A program made the position numbers and the translations under genes. From the NCBI GenBank assembly GCA_002862125.1, contig PHSP01000003.1:1426001-1490000 (forward strand): DNA of 64,000 nt. The letters run 5' to 3'. The stretch is from Methylobacter sp. KS41 (GTDB taxonomy: Bacteria; Pseudomonadota; Gammaproteobacteria; Methylococcales; Methylomonadaceae). Under the pieces are notes generated by a model. It was not told where the DNA came from, did no database searches, and saw only the letters and a list, made by a program, of their open reading frames with translations. How positions within the stretch are numbered: position 1 is the stretch's first letter; each line of letters opens with the position of its first letter. Of the stretch, positions 27,008-36,602 are shown one piece after another.

Positions 27008-29229
27008 GATTTTGCCCCCTGCAAAGTTTTGATAAAGGTTTCGGCATCTTGATAGCCGATAACCCGGTGAGTAATGTTTTCCAGAGTATCAGGGCCAAAA
27101 AATAAAATGGCGGGCGGTCCGATGAGTTTAAATTTCGTTAACAGGGCTTTATCGTCATCAGAATTTTTAGTGACATCCGTCCGCAATAGCACAAAACCGT
27201 CAAGCGCCTGTTTTACCTTAGGATTAGTAAAGGTATAAGTTTCCATTTCCTTGCACGATATGCACCAGTCGGCATAAAAATCCAGCATGACCGGTTGATG
27301 ATTAGCGCTCGCTTGCTTAATTCTGGCTTCCAGGGCCGACAAGGATTCCACTTTTTCAAAAACAAGTCCCTGTTCCGCCGCTTGAGCAGGATTTAAGCCG
27401 AATCCTTGTAGCGGTTTTAAAGGATTGTTGTTGCCCATGCTAAAGCCTATTAATAATAACAATCCATACGCTAGCATCATTAAACCGACGCCTTTCCACA
27501 ACTTGCGCCAGCCGGAACTATTCTCGGGCAACGGATCAATGGCATTGAGGTAAATGGCGGGAAGTATCAGCAGCATAGCCCAGAGCAGAATGGTGACGGC
27601 GGGCGGTAAAATACGGCTGAGCATCCAGACTGCAACCGCCAGCATAACCACGCCGAAAACAGCTTTGGTTGAATTAAGCCAGCTTCCAGCTTTAGGCAGT
27701 AATTTACCGGCGGAAGCGCCCAATAACAATAAGGGAACGCCCATGCCCAGGCCCATGGCGAACAAGGCCCCGCCGCCTAATACCGCGTCCCCGGTCTGGC
27801 CGATATAAATCAGCGCACCCGCCAATGGCGCGGCGACACAGGGGCCTACGATCAGCGAGGATAATGCGCCCATAATGGCCGCTCCCAAGAGCGAGCCATC
27901 CTGGTGTTTTACACTGGAATTATGCAGTCTGGTTTTTAGCGAGTTGGGTAATTCCATACTATAAAAGCCAAACATGGATAAAGACAGCAGAACAAATATG
28001 GCGCTGAACAGCCCTATAATCCAGGGTTGTTGAAAAGCCGCCTGCAAGTTGCTGCCAAATAAAGCGGCAAGTATGCCGAATAATGTGTAGGTTAAAGCTG
28101 AAGCGGCGACATAGCTTAGGGATAGGAAAAAAGCTCTGGCGGTGGTAATTCGATTGCCATGACCGACGATAATGCCCGATAAAATCGGGATCATTGGAAA
28201 TATACACGGGGTCATCGACAGCAAAAGTCCAAAGCCAAAAAAACTGAGCAATGTCATAGCCAGGCTGTCATCGCGCAAGGATTGCACAATCTGATCTTGT
28301 TCGGAAAGCTCAGGCGAAGGTTTGCTATCGGCAATCGGGGTGATAACTTGCGCAGCGGGAAGTTCCAGGTCGATTTTTTGAGTCATCGGCGGATAGCAAA
28401 CGCCGCGGTCGGCGCAACCTTGAAATTTTGCCTGCAGGGTAATAATTTGCGCTGAGCTGTTCGCGCGAATAAGAGGCAGATCAAAGCCGAGCTCATTGTG
28501 AAAAGTTTCAACCCGGCCAAAAGCCTCATCGTGTATAGGCTCGCCTCGGGGTATTGAGTATTTCCCCAGTTGATTGCCGCCTGCGTCAGTTAATTCAAGC
28601 TGGATTTTCTCCCGGTAAAGATAATAGCCTTTGGCAATCTCCCAGTTCACATGCAATGTGGCGGCGTCCTTGACAGCTGCGAAAAAACGGAAAGCCTGTT
28701 CTGCCGGCAATAATTCATTTTGAGCCGGGTTCGCTTTTAATCCCGGAAGTTTTTTTGCCAAGTGGTCAAGCGGATTGACGTTGGCAACAGGCCTCGCCTC
28801 CGGCAGATTAATGTCAAAGGTCCTTTTTTGCGGCGGATAACATAATCCTCTATCGGCACAGCCCTGATATTGCGCCAGCAATTGAATCGAAGAAGCCGGC
28901 CCTTCTGCGACTAAAGTTACGGGTATTCGCAGGTTTTTGCGGTAAATAACAATCTCGCCAAAATTTTCATCATGCTTTGTTTCACCTTCCGGAAAAACAG
29001 GTGTCAGCGTGGGAATTTGTTCAGTTTTGGATTTGAACTGTATTTTATTGCGGTAAAGGTAATAGCCATCGGCAATATCCCAGGAAATTTCAAGCTGGCC
29101 GGAAGTGACGGCTTTTGCGGAAATCCTGAACGCCTGATCGGGCGGCATAAACTCTTCATCGGCCAGTGCGCCGGGCGAATGAATAATCAGTGATACAACG
29201 CAGAGCAAAATTATTTGTAAGAAAGGCAT
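27004..29229 (-). CDS. dsbD: thiol:disulfide interchange protein DsbD with duplicated N-terminal domain
   Basis: A 741-residue protein. A signal peptide (about 1-23) is followed by two tandem periplasmic alpha domains, about 25-145 and 170-290, each with the redox pair CADRGxCYPP (C124/C130 and C272/C278). The membrane domain of about eight helices has redox cysteines in MTPCIFP (C342) and VGPCVAAP (C464). The C-terminal thioredoxin domain has DFYADWCISCKEM. DsbD passes electrons from cytoplasmic thioredoxin to periplasmic proteins. E. coli DsbD (565 residues) has one alpha domain, so the extra copy accounts for the length. It overlaps cutA upstream and tlpA downstream. Confidence 0.93.
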   Translation of the reverse strand: MPFLQIILLCVVSLIIHSPGALADEEFMPPDQAFRISAKAVTSGQLEISWDIADGYYLYRNKIQFKSKTEQIPTLTPVFPEGETKHDENFGEIVIYRKNLRIPVTLVAEGPASSIQLLAQYQGCADRGLCYPPQKRTFDINLPEARPVANVNPLDHLAKKLPGLKANPAQNELLPAEQAFRFFAAVKDAATLHVNWEIAKGYYLYREKIQLELTDAGGNQLGKYSIPRGEPIHDEAFGRVETFHNELGFDLPLIRANSSAQIITLQAKFQGCADRGVCYPPMTQKIDLELPAAQVITPIADSKPSPELSEQDQIVQSLRDDSLAMTLLSFFGFGLLLSMTPCIFPMIPILSGIIVGHGNRITTARAFFLSLSYVAASALTYTLFGILAALFGSNLQAAFQQPWIIGLFSAIFVLLSLSMFGFYSMELPNSLKTRLHNSSVKHQDGSLLGAAIMGALSSLIVGPCVAAPLAGALIYIGQTGDAVLGGGALFAMGLGMGVPLLLLGASAGKLLPKAGSWLNSTKAVFGVVMLAVAVWMLSRILPPAVTILLWAMLLILPAIYLNAIDPLPENSSGWRKLWKGVGLMMLAYGLLLLIGFSMGNNNPLKPLQGFGLNPAQAAEQGLVFEKVESLSALEARIKQASANHQPVMLDFYADWCISCKEMETYTFTNPKVKQALDGFVLLRTDVTKNSDDDKALLTKFKLIGPPAILFFGPDTLENITHRVIGYQDAETFIKTLQGAKS

Positions 29230-29537
29230 GAATCAATCCAATGCAGATATTCGGGTAAGCCGTTTTCGACTGGGACGGCAATTATTTCAGGAAGTTCGTA
29301 AGGATGGCGCTTTTTTATTGATTCTTCAACTGCCAAATAACCGGCTTTATTGGTTTTGATCAGCAATAGATGTTCCTGGGCGGATTCTGTTTTTTCATGC
29401 CAACGGTAAATAGAGGTCAGTCCCGGCAAGATGTTTACACAAGCGGCTAATTTGTCATTAACAAGTAAATGGGCGATTTTTTCCGCAGTGTCTTTATCAG
29501 GGCAAGTACAAAGAATTATTTGATATTGAGTCGGCAT
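29211..29537 (-). CDS. cutA: divalent-cation tolerance protein CutA
   Basis: A 108-residue CutA1 trimer-forming protein with QIILCTCPDKDTAEKIAHLLV, LAACVNILPGLTSIYRWHEKTESAQEHLLLIKT and the signature HPYELPEIIAVPVENGLPEYLHWI. It overlaps dsbD by 19 bases, the familiar cutA-dsbD pairing of gammaproteobacteria. CutA is linked to copper tolerance, but its biochemical role is unresolved. Confidence 0.94.
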   Translation of the reverse strand: MPTQYQIILCTCPDKDTAEKIAHLLVNDKLAACVNILPGLTSIYRWHEKTESAQEHLLLIKTNKAGYLAVEESIKKRHPYELPEIIAVPVENGLPEYLHWIDSCLSYK

Positions 29538-29674
29538 TTTATTGGCTGGTAATACGCAAATTTGGATATTATCCTAGAAATTAAGCCGGATTGCCTTTAT
29601 ATTGTAAGCATAATGTTAAAGATGCAGGCAGTAGAGCGCTGATTAACGATTTTCTTGGATTTAAGAGTGTGTAA

Positions 29675-30112
29675 ATGAAAATTTTTCAAATATTGTTTCT
29701 GGTTGTTTTGATTATTCCTTTTGCGGAAATTTATTTGCTGTTGCTGGTGGGTAGTATAATCGGCGCTTTAGCGACTATTTTTTTAGTGGTGTTCACGGCG
29801 GTATTAGGTGCGTGGTTATTGAGGCAACAAGGCTTTGCTACTTTCCGGAGGTTTCAGGAAAATCTCGCGCAAGGAATGGTTCCGGCTTATGAAATGATTG
29901 AGGGCCCGATTATACTGCTGGGCGGCTTATTATTGTTAACTCCCGGTTTCATTACTGATGCATTGGGGTTTGCATGTTTAATTCCCGCATTGCGCAAAAA
30001 AATTGCTCAGTATGTGATTGAAAATCATCTTATCCAGGCGGGTGGAGCTTTTCAGGATGAAAAAGCCGGTGAAAAAAACGTATTGGAAGGCGAGTTTCGT
30101 AAAGAAGAGTAA
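29675..30112 (+). CDS. fxsA: FxsA family membrane protein
   Basis: A 145-residue inner-membrane protein with two N-terminal helices (LFLVVLIIPFAEIYLLLLVGSII and LATIFLVVFTAVLGAWLLRQQG), the conserved GMVPAYEMIEGPIILLGGLLLLTPGFITDALG and a charged tail. FxsA was named for suppression of F-exclusion of phage T7. Its usual neighbour groESL is not here. Confidence 0.88.
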   Translation: MKIFQILFLVVLIIPFAEIYLLLLVGSIIGALATIFLVVFTAVLGAWLLRQQGFATFRRFQENLAQGMVPAYEMIEGPIILLGGLLLLTPGFITDALGFACLIPALRKKIAQYVIENHLIQAGGAFQDEKAGEKNVLEGEFRKEE

Positions 30113-30155
30113 GGCGCAAGGAAAAGGAGCGGAATGCTTTTGATCCTTGCGCCTT
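30111..30155. terminator. bidirectional terminator between fxsA and the DUF2892 gene
   Basis: A perfect 12-bp stem, AAGGCGCAAGGA (30111-30122) with TCCTTGCGCCTT (30144-30155), begins at the fxsA stop codon and lies between convergent genes. T-tracts are short (TTT then CCGG), so termination strength is uncertain. Confidence 0.65.
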
Positions 30156-30161
30156 TCCGGT

Positions 30162-30419
30162 TTAGTTGTTTTCTTCAGGGGTGTTGGCAGCTTCAGCGCT
30201 TTCGCCGCCGCAACAGGTATTTTTGTTGAGTCCCGCGTAAGCCGGACAAAAGCCTGTAAAACCGGTAGCAACAAGTACCAGGCCAATCAGCAATAAAGCA
30301 ATTGAGGCAGTGAAAATTGAAATAACAATTAACGCCGCGCCACCGTATAAGCGGTATTTTTTTTCTTTTTCGCCCACATTGTGTTCAAACTTAAGCATAC
30401 GTTTAAAATCAAAATTCAT
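30162..30419 (-). CDS. DUF2892 membrane protein
   Basis: An 85-residue protein starting MNFDFKRMLKFEHNVGEKEKKYRLYGGAALI. It has two membrane helices (about 26-42 and 44-58) and the family ending TGFTGFCPAYAGLNKNTCCGG. DUF2892 occurs alone or fused to rhodanese domains. The cysteines (CPAY and TCCGG) are typical. Role unknown. It has a poly-purine AGGAGAAT site upstream. Confidence 0.8.
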   Translation of the reverse strand: MNFDFKRMLKFEHNVGEKEKKYRLYGGAALIVISIFTASIALLLIGLVLVATGFTGFCPAYAGLNKNTCCGGESAEAANTPEENN

Positions 30420-30529
30420 ATTATTCTCCTTCTATGTCATTGTTATTATTTTAGCAAAGCAATGGGTTATTCAACCATTACAACCCCAGGCAATATACAC
30501 AGCTCTACAAAATGTGCAAGCGATAACGT

Positions 30530-32695
30530 ATGGATATTACAAAAATTTTAGACCCTCTTAATGATGCACAGCGTCTAGCCGTTACCGCGCCTTCTCAGGC
30601 TATGCTGGTGCTGGCAGGCGCCGGGAGCGGTAAAACCCGCGTTTTAGTGCATCGCATCGCCTGGCAGATTCAGGTGGAGGGCTTGCCGGCGCACAGCATT
30701 CTGGCGGTAACTTTTACAAATAAAGCAGCGAAGGAAATGCGCGGAAGAATTGAGAATTTACTTAATTTGCCTGCTCAGGCCCTGTGGATAGGCACTTTTC
30801 ACGGGATAGCGCACCGCCTGCTTAGGCGGCATGCAAAAGAGGCAAAATTACCGGAGACCTTTCAGGTTATGGATTCCGGAGACCAGTTAAGAGTTATCAA
30901 GCGATTGTTAAACACTCTTAATATGGATGATTCCAGATGGCCGCCACGGGAAGTGCAATGGTATATCAATGCTCAGAAAGATGAAGGCATCAGAGCGAAG
31001 CATATGGTCGAGACGGCGGATATCCATCAGCGGCAAATGCTGAGGATATACCGGTCCTACGAGGAGCTTTGCGAGCGTTCCGGTTTGGTGGATTTTGCCG
31101 AGTTGCTGTTGCGGGCGCATGAGTTATTGCGTGATAAGACGGATGTGCTTGATTTTTATCAGCGGCGTTTCAGGCAAGTTCATGTTGACGAGTTTCAGGA
31201 CACCAATACCATCCAATATGCCTGGTTGCGGCTATTGACGGAGGGCAGGGATAATCTGTTCGTGGTGGGTGATGACGATCAGTCCATTTATGGCTGGCGC
31301 GGCGCGAAAATAGAAAATATCTACAACTTTCAAAAACATTACCAAAATCATCAGGTCATAAAACTGGAGCAGAATTACCGGTCCACCGGCACTATTCTTA
31401 AGGCGGCCAACAACATTATTGCCAATAACGCCGGGCGCATGGGCAAAGAGCTCTGGACCGATGCGGGTGAAGGCGACAAGATTTCATTGTACGCCGCCTT
31501 TAATGAGCAGGATGAAGCCTATTTCGTGGTCGAGCGCATCAGGGCTTGGGTCAATGAAGGCGGCTTGCGTAGCGATGCCGCTATTTTATACCGATCCAAT
31601 GCCCAGTCCAGGCAGTTTGAAGAAAAATTGATGGCTACGGGGGTGCCTTACCGGGTTTATGGGGGGTTGCGTTTTTTTGACCGGGCGGAAATCAAAAATG
31701 CGCTTGCCTTTTTACGGCTCTTGTCCAATCGTGATGATGATGCTTCATTTGAGCGCGTGATTAACACGCCGACGCGAGGCATTGGCGCTAAAACCCTGGA
31801 TGATATACGCTGCATAGCCAGGGACCAAGGCCTGTCGTTATGGGCGGCGGCGATCGTATTGATTAATCAGCGCAGCATGACGGCGCGAGCAACGAATGCC
31901 TTGATTGGCTTTCTGGAGCTGATCAAACAACTGGCAAAACAGACGGAAGAATTGGGGCTTTATGAAAAGGTTAAGCTGGTGGTCGAAAAGTCCGGACTGG
32001 TTGAGCTGTATCAAAAAGAAAAAATGGATAAAGGCGAGGAGAAAGTTGAAAACCTGGAAGAATTAGTCAACGCGGCGCGCCTTTTTAATTTCGATCAGGA
32101 CACGCAAGAGAATCTGGGTGAACTGGACATGTTTCTGGCCCATGCGGCCCTTGAGTCCGGAGATAACCAGGCTGATGATTATGAAGACAGTGTTCAACTC
32201 ATGACCCTGCATTCGGCGAAAGGTCTGGAATTCAAACTGGTTTTTCTGTCCGGCATGGAAGAGGGCTTGTTTCCGTCACAGCAGTCCGTTGATGATGTTT
32301 CCCGATTGGAAGAGGAGCGCAGGCTCTGTTATGTCGGCATGACCCGCGCCATGAGGCAGCTTTATTTAACCTACGCGGAATCCAGGCGTTTATACGGCCG
32401 TGAAAGTTATCCCAGACCGTCACGATTCCTGCGCGAGATTCCCGGCGAATATATACAGGAAGTGAGGATGCGCGCTACAGTCAGTCATCCGGTTACCGCA
32501 GTACAGCCGAAAGCGTCATCGCTGCAAGCAACAGGAAGCTATAAGCTGGGGCAAAGGGTCAGCCATGCCAAGTTTGGCGAAGGCGTGATCTTGCAATTAG
32601 AGGGTTCCGGCGCTCAGGAAAGAGTGCAGGTCAACTTTAAACAGGCCGGCGTTAAATGGCTCATGCTGGCTTATGCCAAATTGGAGGTATTGTAG
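30530..32695 (+). CDS. uvrD: ATP-dependent DNA helicase UvrD (helicase II)
   Basis: A 721-residue superfamily 1A helicase of normal UvrD length. Q-motif LNDAQRLAV; Walker A GAGSGKTR (30-37); motif Ia TFTNKAAKEMRGR; Walker B VDEFQDTN; motif III GDDDQSIYGWRGA; motif IV LEQNYRST; motif V QLMTLHSAKGLEF; motif VI VGMTRAM. A Tudor-like C-terminal end (GQRVSHAKFGEGVI) is present. It unwinds DNA in mismatch and nucleotide-excision repair. The ATG has no strong Shine-Dalgarno sequence. Confidence 0.96.
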   Translation: MDITKILDPLNDAQRLAVTAPSQAMLVLAGAGSGKTRVLVHRIAWQIQVEGLPAHSILAVTFTNKAAKEMRGRIENLLNLPAQALWIGTFHGIAHRLLRRHAKEAKLPETFQVMDSGDQLRVIKRLLNTLNMDDSRWPPREVQWYINAQKDEGIRAKHMVETADIHQRQMLRIYRSYEELCERSGLVDFAELLLRAHELLRDKTDVLDFYQRRFRQVHVDEFQDTNTIQYAWLRLLTEGRDNLFVVGDDDQSIYGWRGAKIENIYNFQKHYQNHQVIKLEQNYRSTGTILKAANNIIANNAGRMGKELWTDAGEGDKISLYAAFNEQDEAYFVVERIRAWVNEGGLRSDAAILYRSNAQSRQFEEKLMATGVPYRVYGGLRFFDRAEIKNALAFLRLLSNRDDDASFERVINTPTRGIGAKTLDDIRCIARDQGLSLWAAAIVLINQRSMTARATNALIGFLELIKQLAKQTEELGLYEKVKLVVEKSGLVELYQKEKMDKGEEKVENLEELVNAARLFNFDQDTQENLGELDMFLAHAALESGDNQADDYEDSVQLMTLHSAKGLEFKLVFLSGMEEGLFPSQQSVDDVSRLEEERRLCYVGMTRAMRQLYLTYAESRRLYGRESYPRPSRFLREIPGEYIQEVRMRATVSHPVTAVQPKASSLQATGSYKLGQRVSHAKFGEGVILQLEGSGAQERVQVNFKQAGVKWLMLAYAKLEVL

Positions 32696-32835
32696 GGGCA
32701 GGCATTTGCGTAATGATTATTCGACTCCTTGCTAAGGAATGACATTATTCCGGCAAACGCGGATAAAGCTGTTTCTTGAGTTAAAAGGAAGAGAATCCGA
32801 TAACAAGCGAGTCTCGCGGGAAAAAACCGGTAACT

Positions 32836-32871
32836 GATTCTGCACTCAGATGTTGGTCTCAGTGCAGAATC
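32836..32871. terminator. terminator-like hairpin between uvrD and pyk
   Basis: GATTCTGCACT (32836-32846) pairs perfectly with AGTGCAGAATC (32861-32871), with two more pairs possible past one mismatch. It lies just past the pyk stop; on the minus strand a run of six T residues follows about ten bases later (32821-32826). Convergent position favours a terminator serving pyk and possibly uvrD. Confidence 0.65.
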
Positions 32872-32879
32872 GATCATTA

Positions 32880-34328
32880 TTAAGGTGTTAAACCTTGTCC
32901 AAGGACAATAACTTTTAACGCATTAGTGCCGCCCTCAATTCCTGTCAAGTCGCCTTTAGTGATAATGAATTTTTCACCGTCTTTAGCTTTGTTCCATTTT
33001 CTAAGCTCTTTAACAATACTACGGTTCACTTCGGCGTGATCCAGAGTGTCCTCAATTTTAAAGTACATAGGAAAAACGCCGCGAAATAACGTCACTTTAC
33101 CCAAAGTTTTTTCCTGGCTGCTAAACGCAAAAATAGGAATGCCGGAACTGATTCTGGACATCCACAAAGGAGTTGATCCTGATTCGGTCAGTGCCACTAT
33201 GCCTTTGATTTTTGTATGGTTAGCCATATACATCGCAGACATTGCAATGGCTTCATCATCGCGCTCAAATTGAATATTGATGCGGTGATCAGATTCACGG
33301 ACGCTGCGTTGCTTTTCCGCTTCAATACAGATACGGTGCATGGCTTCAACAGCTTTAACCGGATGTTTCCCAGAGGCTGTTTCCGCCGATAACATAATGG
33401 CATCGGTGCCGTCGTAAACGGCATTAGCGACATCAAATACTTCCGCTCGCGTGGGAATCGGGTTATCAATCATGGATTCCATCATTTGCGTCGCGGTAAT
33501 TGCGACGCGATTGAGTTCACGGGTCCGTTTAATCAGTGTTTTCTGTACGGCAGGCAAGTTGGCGTCGCCGATTTCAACACCCAGATCGCCTCGCGCTACC
33601 ATCACCGCATCAGACGCCAGGATAATCTCATCCATCACATCCGGCACTATCGCTTCAGCACGTTCAACTTTAGAAACAATTCCCGCATGACAGCCTTCAG
33701 CAACAAGCAAACGACGCGCTTCATTCAGATCCTCAGCGCAACGCGGAAAGGAGACAGCTACATAATCGCACTTCATGACGGCGATTGTTTTGATGTCTTC
33801 TTTATCTTTTTCGGTTAATGCCGCCGCGGAAAGTCCGCCGCCCAGCAGGTTAATGCCTTTATTGTTGGACAGGTCGCCGCCTACGATAACCGTACAATTA
33901 ACGCGCATATTTTCAACATTGACTACATCGAGCACGATACGGCCGTCATCAAGCAACAGCCTGCTGCCAGGCTTGACTTCCATCGCCAGGGGTTCGTAAG
34001 TGATACCGACCTGGGTGTTATCGCCCGCTTTAGGATCAAGGTTGATGTCCAGGGCAAAGTCCTGGCCTTCGTTAAGAAATACCTTGGTATCTTTAAACCG
34101 GGCAATACGGATTTTAGGACCTTGCAAATCAGCCAGAATACCCACGCGTCTACCGGTTTTCTTGCTGAGCGCACGAACAGCGTTGGCTCTGTCAATGTGA
34201 TCTTGAGCCGAGCCATGAGAAAAGTTCATCCGCACAACGTCAATCCCCGCCTTGAATAAGCCTTCAAGTACGCCAGGCTTATCGGTTGCCGGACCGAGTG
34301 TGGCTAAAATTTTGGTTCTTCTTAACAT
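32880..34328 (-). CDS. pyk: pyruvate kinase
   Basis: A 482-residue PykA-type enzyme. It opens LRRTKILATLGPATDKPG, with RMNFSHGS (ATP/K+ site), GILADLQGPKIR, the signature IVSKVERAEAI followed by DAVMVARGDLGVEI (catalytic Lys and metal-binding Glu/Asp), and PTRAEVFDVANAVYDGTDAIMLSAETASGKHP. It converts PEP to pyruvate. It lies 16 bp after gap and is probably co-transcribed with it. Confidence 0.96.
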   Translation of the reverse strand: MLRRTKILATLGPATDKPGVLEGLFKAGIDVVRMNFSHGSAQDHIDRANAVRALSKKTGRRVGILADLQGPKIRIARFKDTKVFLNEGQDFALDINLDPKAGDNTQVGITYEPLAMEVKPGSRLLLDDGRIVLDVVNVENMRVNCTVIVGGDLSNNKGINLLGGGLSAAALTEKDKEDIKTIAVMKCDYVAVSFPRCAEDLNEARRLLVAEGCHAGIVSKVERAEAIVPDVMDEIILASDAVMVARGDLGVEIGDANLPAVQKTLIKRTRELNRVAITATQMMESMIDNPIPTRAEVFDVANAVYDGTDAIMLSAETASGKHPVKAVEAMHRICIEAEKQRSVRESDHRINIQFERDDEAIAMSAMYMANHTKIKGIVALTESGSTPLWMSRISSGIPIFAFSSQEKTLGKVTLFRGVFPMYFKIEDTLDHAEVNRSIVKELRKWNKAKDGEKFIITKGDLTGIEGGTNALKVIVLGQGLTP

Positions 34329-34344
34329 TTAGGTATGGATTCCG

Positions 34345-35358
34345 TTATTTGGCGTTTACAAAAGCAATCGTGGTATCCAGCATACGGTTTGAGAAGCCCC
34401 ATTCGTTGTCATACCAGGACAGCACTTTTACCAAACGGCCGCCTAATACTTTAGTCAATGGTTCTTCGTAAATGGAGGATGCGGGATTGTGGTTAAAATC
34501 AACAGAAACCAGCGGTTTTTCGTTGATATCCAGTATGCCCTTTAAGGCGCCTTTAGAGGCGGCAGTTAAAATTTCGTCAATTTCTTCCTTGCTGGTGTCT
34601 CTGGCCGCCTGGAAGGTTAAATCAACTACAGAAACGTTGATAGTGGGCACGCGCATGGCAAAACCATCGAGTTTTCCGGCCAATTCAGGCAAGACGAGCC
34701 CAACAGCCGCGGCTGCTCCGGTTTTGGTAGGAATCATGGACTGCGTGGCTGAACGGGCGCGGCGCAGGTCACTGTGGTACACGTCGGTCAGAACCTGATC
34801 ATTGGTGTATGAATGTATGGTCGTCATTAAGCCGCTTTCAAGGCCAATGGCGTCATTTAAAGGTTTTACAATCGGCGCCAGACAGTTGGTCGTGCATGAT
34901 GCGTTGGAAATAACAGTATCCGATGCTTTCAGGGTGTTGTGGTTTACGCCGAATACGATTGTGCCGTCAACGTCGTTACCGCCGGGGGCTGAAATAATGA
35001 CTTTTTTTGCGCCGGCGCTAATGTGTGCGGACGCTTTGGCTTTGCTGGTGAAAAAACCGGTACATTCGTGAACAACTTCAATGCCCAGATCAGCCCAGGG
35101 CAGTTTTGATGGATCTCTTTCAGAGAAAACCCTGATTTTGTCGCCGTTGATAATGATGTAGTCGCCGTCGACTGTTACTTCGAAAGGAAATTTTCCATGC
35201 ACTGAATCGTATTGGGTCAGGTGAGCATTGGTGTTGCTGTCACCTAAGTCATTGATTGCAACTATCTGAATTTCATTGGTACGGCCTGATTCGTATAACG
35301 CGCGGACGATATTGCGTCCAATTCGGCCATAGCCATTGATTGCAACTTTAATTGGCAT
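34345..35358 (-). CDS. gap: glyceraldehyde-3-phosphate dehydrogenase, type I
   Basis: A 337-residue enzyme with the NAD-binding start [21 protein letters not shown] and catalytic [12 protein letters not shown] (nucleophile C155), followed by the usual [10 protein letters not shown] and [12 protein letters not shown]. It catalyses the phosphorylating oxidation of glyceraldehyde-3-phosphate. It is the first gene of the gap-pyk pair. The 268-bp upstream region has no ORF and presumably carries the promoter. Confidence 0.97.
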   Translation of the reverse strand: MPIKVAINGYGRIGRNIVRALYESGRTNEIQIVAINDLGDSNTNAHLTQYDSVHGKFPFEVTVDGDYIIINGDKIRVFSERDPSKLPWADLGIEVVHECTGFFTSKAKASAHISAGAKKVIISAPGGNDVDGTIVFGVNHNTLKASDTVISNASCTTNCLAPIVKPLNDAIGLESGLMTTIHSYTNDQVLTDVYHSDLRRARSATQSMIPTKTGAAAAVGLVLPELAGKLDGFAMRVPTINVSVVDLTFQAARDTSKEEIDEILTAASKGALKGILDINEKPLVSVDFNHNPASSIYEEPLTKVLGGRLVKVLSWYDNEWGFSNRMLDTTIAFVNAK

Positions 35359-35626
35359 TGAGTATCTCCAGAGTAATGATGTGAAAAATAGTTTAAAGAG
35401 GAGTGAGGCGAAGCTTTATTAACGCTGAAATTATATCAAAACATAGGGTGCTTAGTCTATTGATGAAAAACGCGGTGCTTTCCGTGCTACTTGGACTACA
35501 TGGATAACTATTAGGACAGACGTTAAGGCGATAACTTTTAGGAGAGGCAAACTGAATCGATTGTTTCGTACAAGTTAGAATAACTTCGCCTTGTCAAGAT
35601 GGCTTGACTACTCAATCAGGTAAACT

Positions 35627-36535
35627 TTAATTGCTATCTTTTCTCTGCTCGAACAATGCCTGGTGTTCATTCTGGAAAGGCAGTCCTGGACGCGCGCCTG
35701 TTTTCGTGCAGCACAACGCACCGGCGGCGCTTGCGTACCACAGGACATCGGCCCAGTTCATACCCAAGGATACGGCTGCGGCAAACGCGCCATGAAAAGC
35801 ATCGCCCGCGCCGGTTGTGTCAATGGCGGTGACAGTAAAAGCGGGCAAGGCACCGCGTTCCTGACCGCGCCGCCAGATCAGGCCTCTTTCGCCCAGGGTA
35901 ATGACGATAGCGGGGGAAACTTCCGCTAATTGAGCCAAAGCTGTCATTTCATCGCCTGCAAATTGCCGCGCGAATTTTTCGGAACAAACCAGATAGTCTA
36001 CCTGTTCCATCAGGGCAATGGTTCCTTCATGCACGGAACCGGCATCCAGAACACAGGGAATTCCCTCGCGTCGGGCGCGCTCCAGCAGGGATTTGGACAA
36101 ATGCGGTTCGTGACCGTCGAACAAAACGGCTTTGGGCGTGACAGAAGAAAAATCAATGGCTGCTGACGGCAGAGGCTTGGTTTCGCCCTTGTAATTGATC
36201 AGGGCTCGTTTCCCGTCCGGTTTAACTAATACCGCTGAAAGCGGGGTAGGGGAGGCATTGCGGATAATAAGGTCTGTGCGGACTCCGTATTCAAGGAGTT
36301 CCTGAAAATGTTTTTCGCCATAAATATCCTGACCAAGATAGCCGGCGAAGGAGGCTTTTAGCCCGAGTTTGGCAACAGTTACGGCGGCATTGGCAGCGGG
36401 GCCCCCTCCGCAGCTTACCAAGCCTTCCGCGGAAATTTTTTCATCTTCGGCCGGATGGTGGGCGACCGAAAAGACGAGATCGTAAGCGGCGTGGCCCACG
36501 CAAAGAACGTCAATATGAACCTGGGAAATGTCCAT
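35627..36535 (-). CDS. PfkB-family carbohydrate kinase
   Basis: A 302-residue ribokinase-fold sugar kinase. It has the N-terminal VLCVGHAAYDLVF, substrate motif GGGPAANAAVTVAKLG (about 43-58), and the C-terminal PfkB signature DTTGAGDAFHGAFAAAVSLG (about 239-258) with the anion hole GAGD and catalytic Asp. The substrate (ribose, fructose, adenosine or other) cannot be decided from sequence. It is not close enough to gap to be an operon member. Confidence 0.82.
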   Translation of the reverse strand: MDISQVHIDVLCVGHAAYDLVFSVAHHPAEDEKISAEGLVSCGGGPAANAAVTVAKLGLKASFAGYLGQDIYGEKHFQELLEYGVRTDLIIRNASPTPLSAVLVKPDGKRALINYKGETKPLPSAAIDFSSVTPKAVLFDGHEPHLSKSLLERARREGIPCVLDAGSVHEGTIALMEQVDYLVCSEKFARQFAGDEMTALAQLAEVSPAIVITLGERGLIWRRGQERGALPAFTVTAIDTTGAGDAFHGAFAAAVSLGMNWADVLWYASAAGALCCTKTGARPGLPFQNEHQALFEQRKDSN

Positions 36536-36602
36536 GAGCGACTATAGCGAAACTAAATTGTGTTAAAAATCAACAACAGGAATCAGTTTTGATATGGTTT
36601 GG

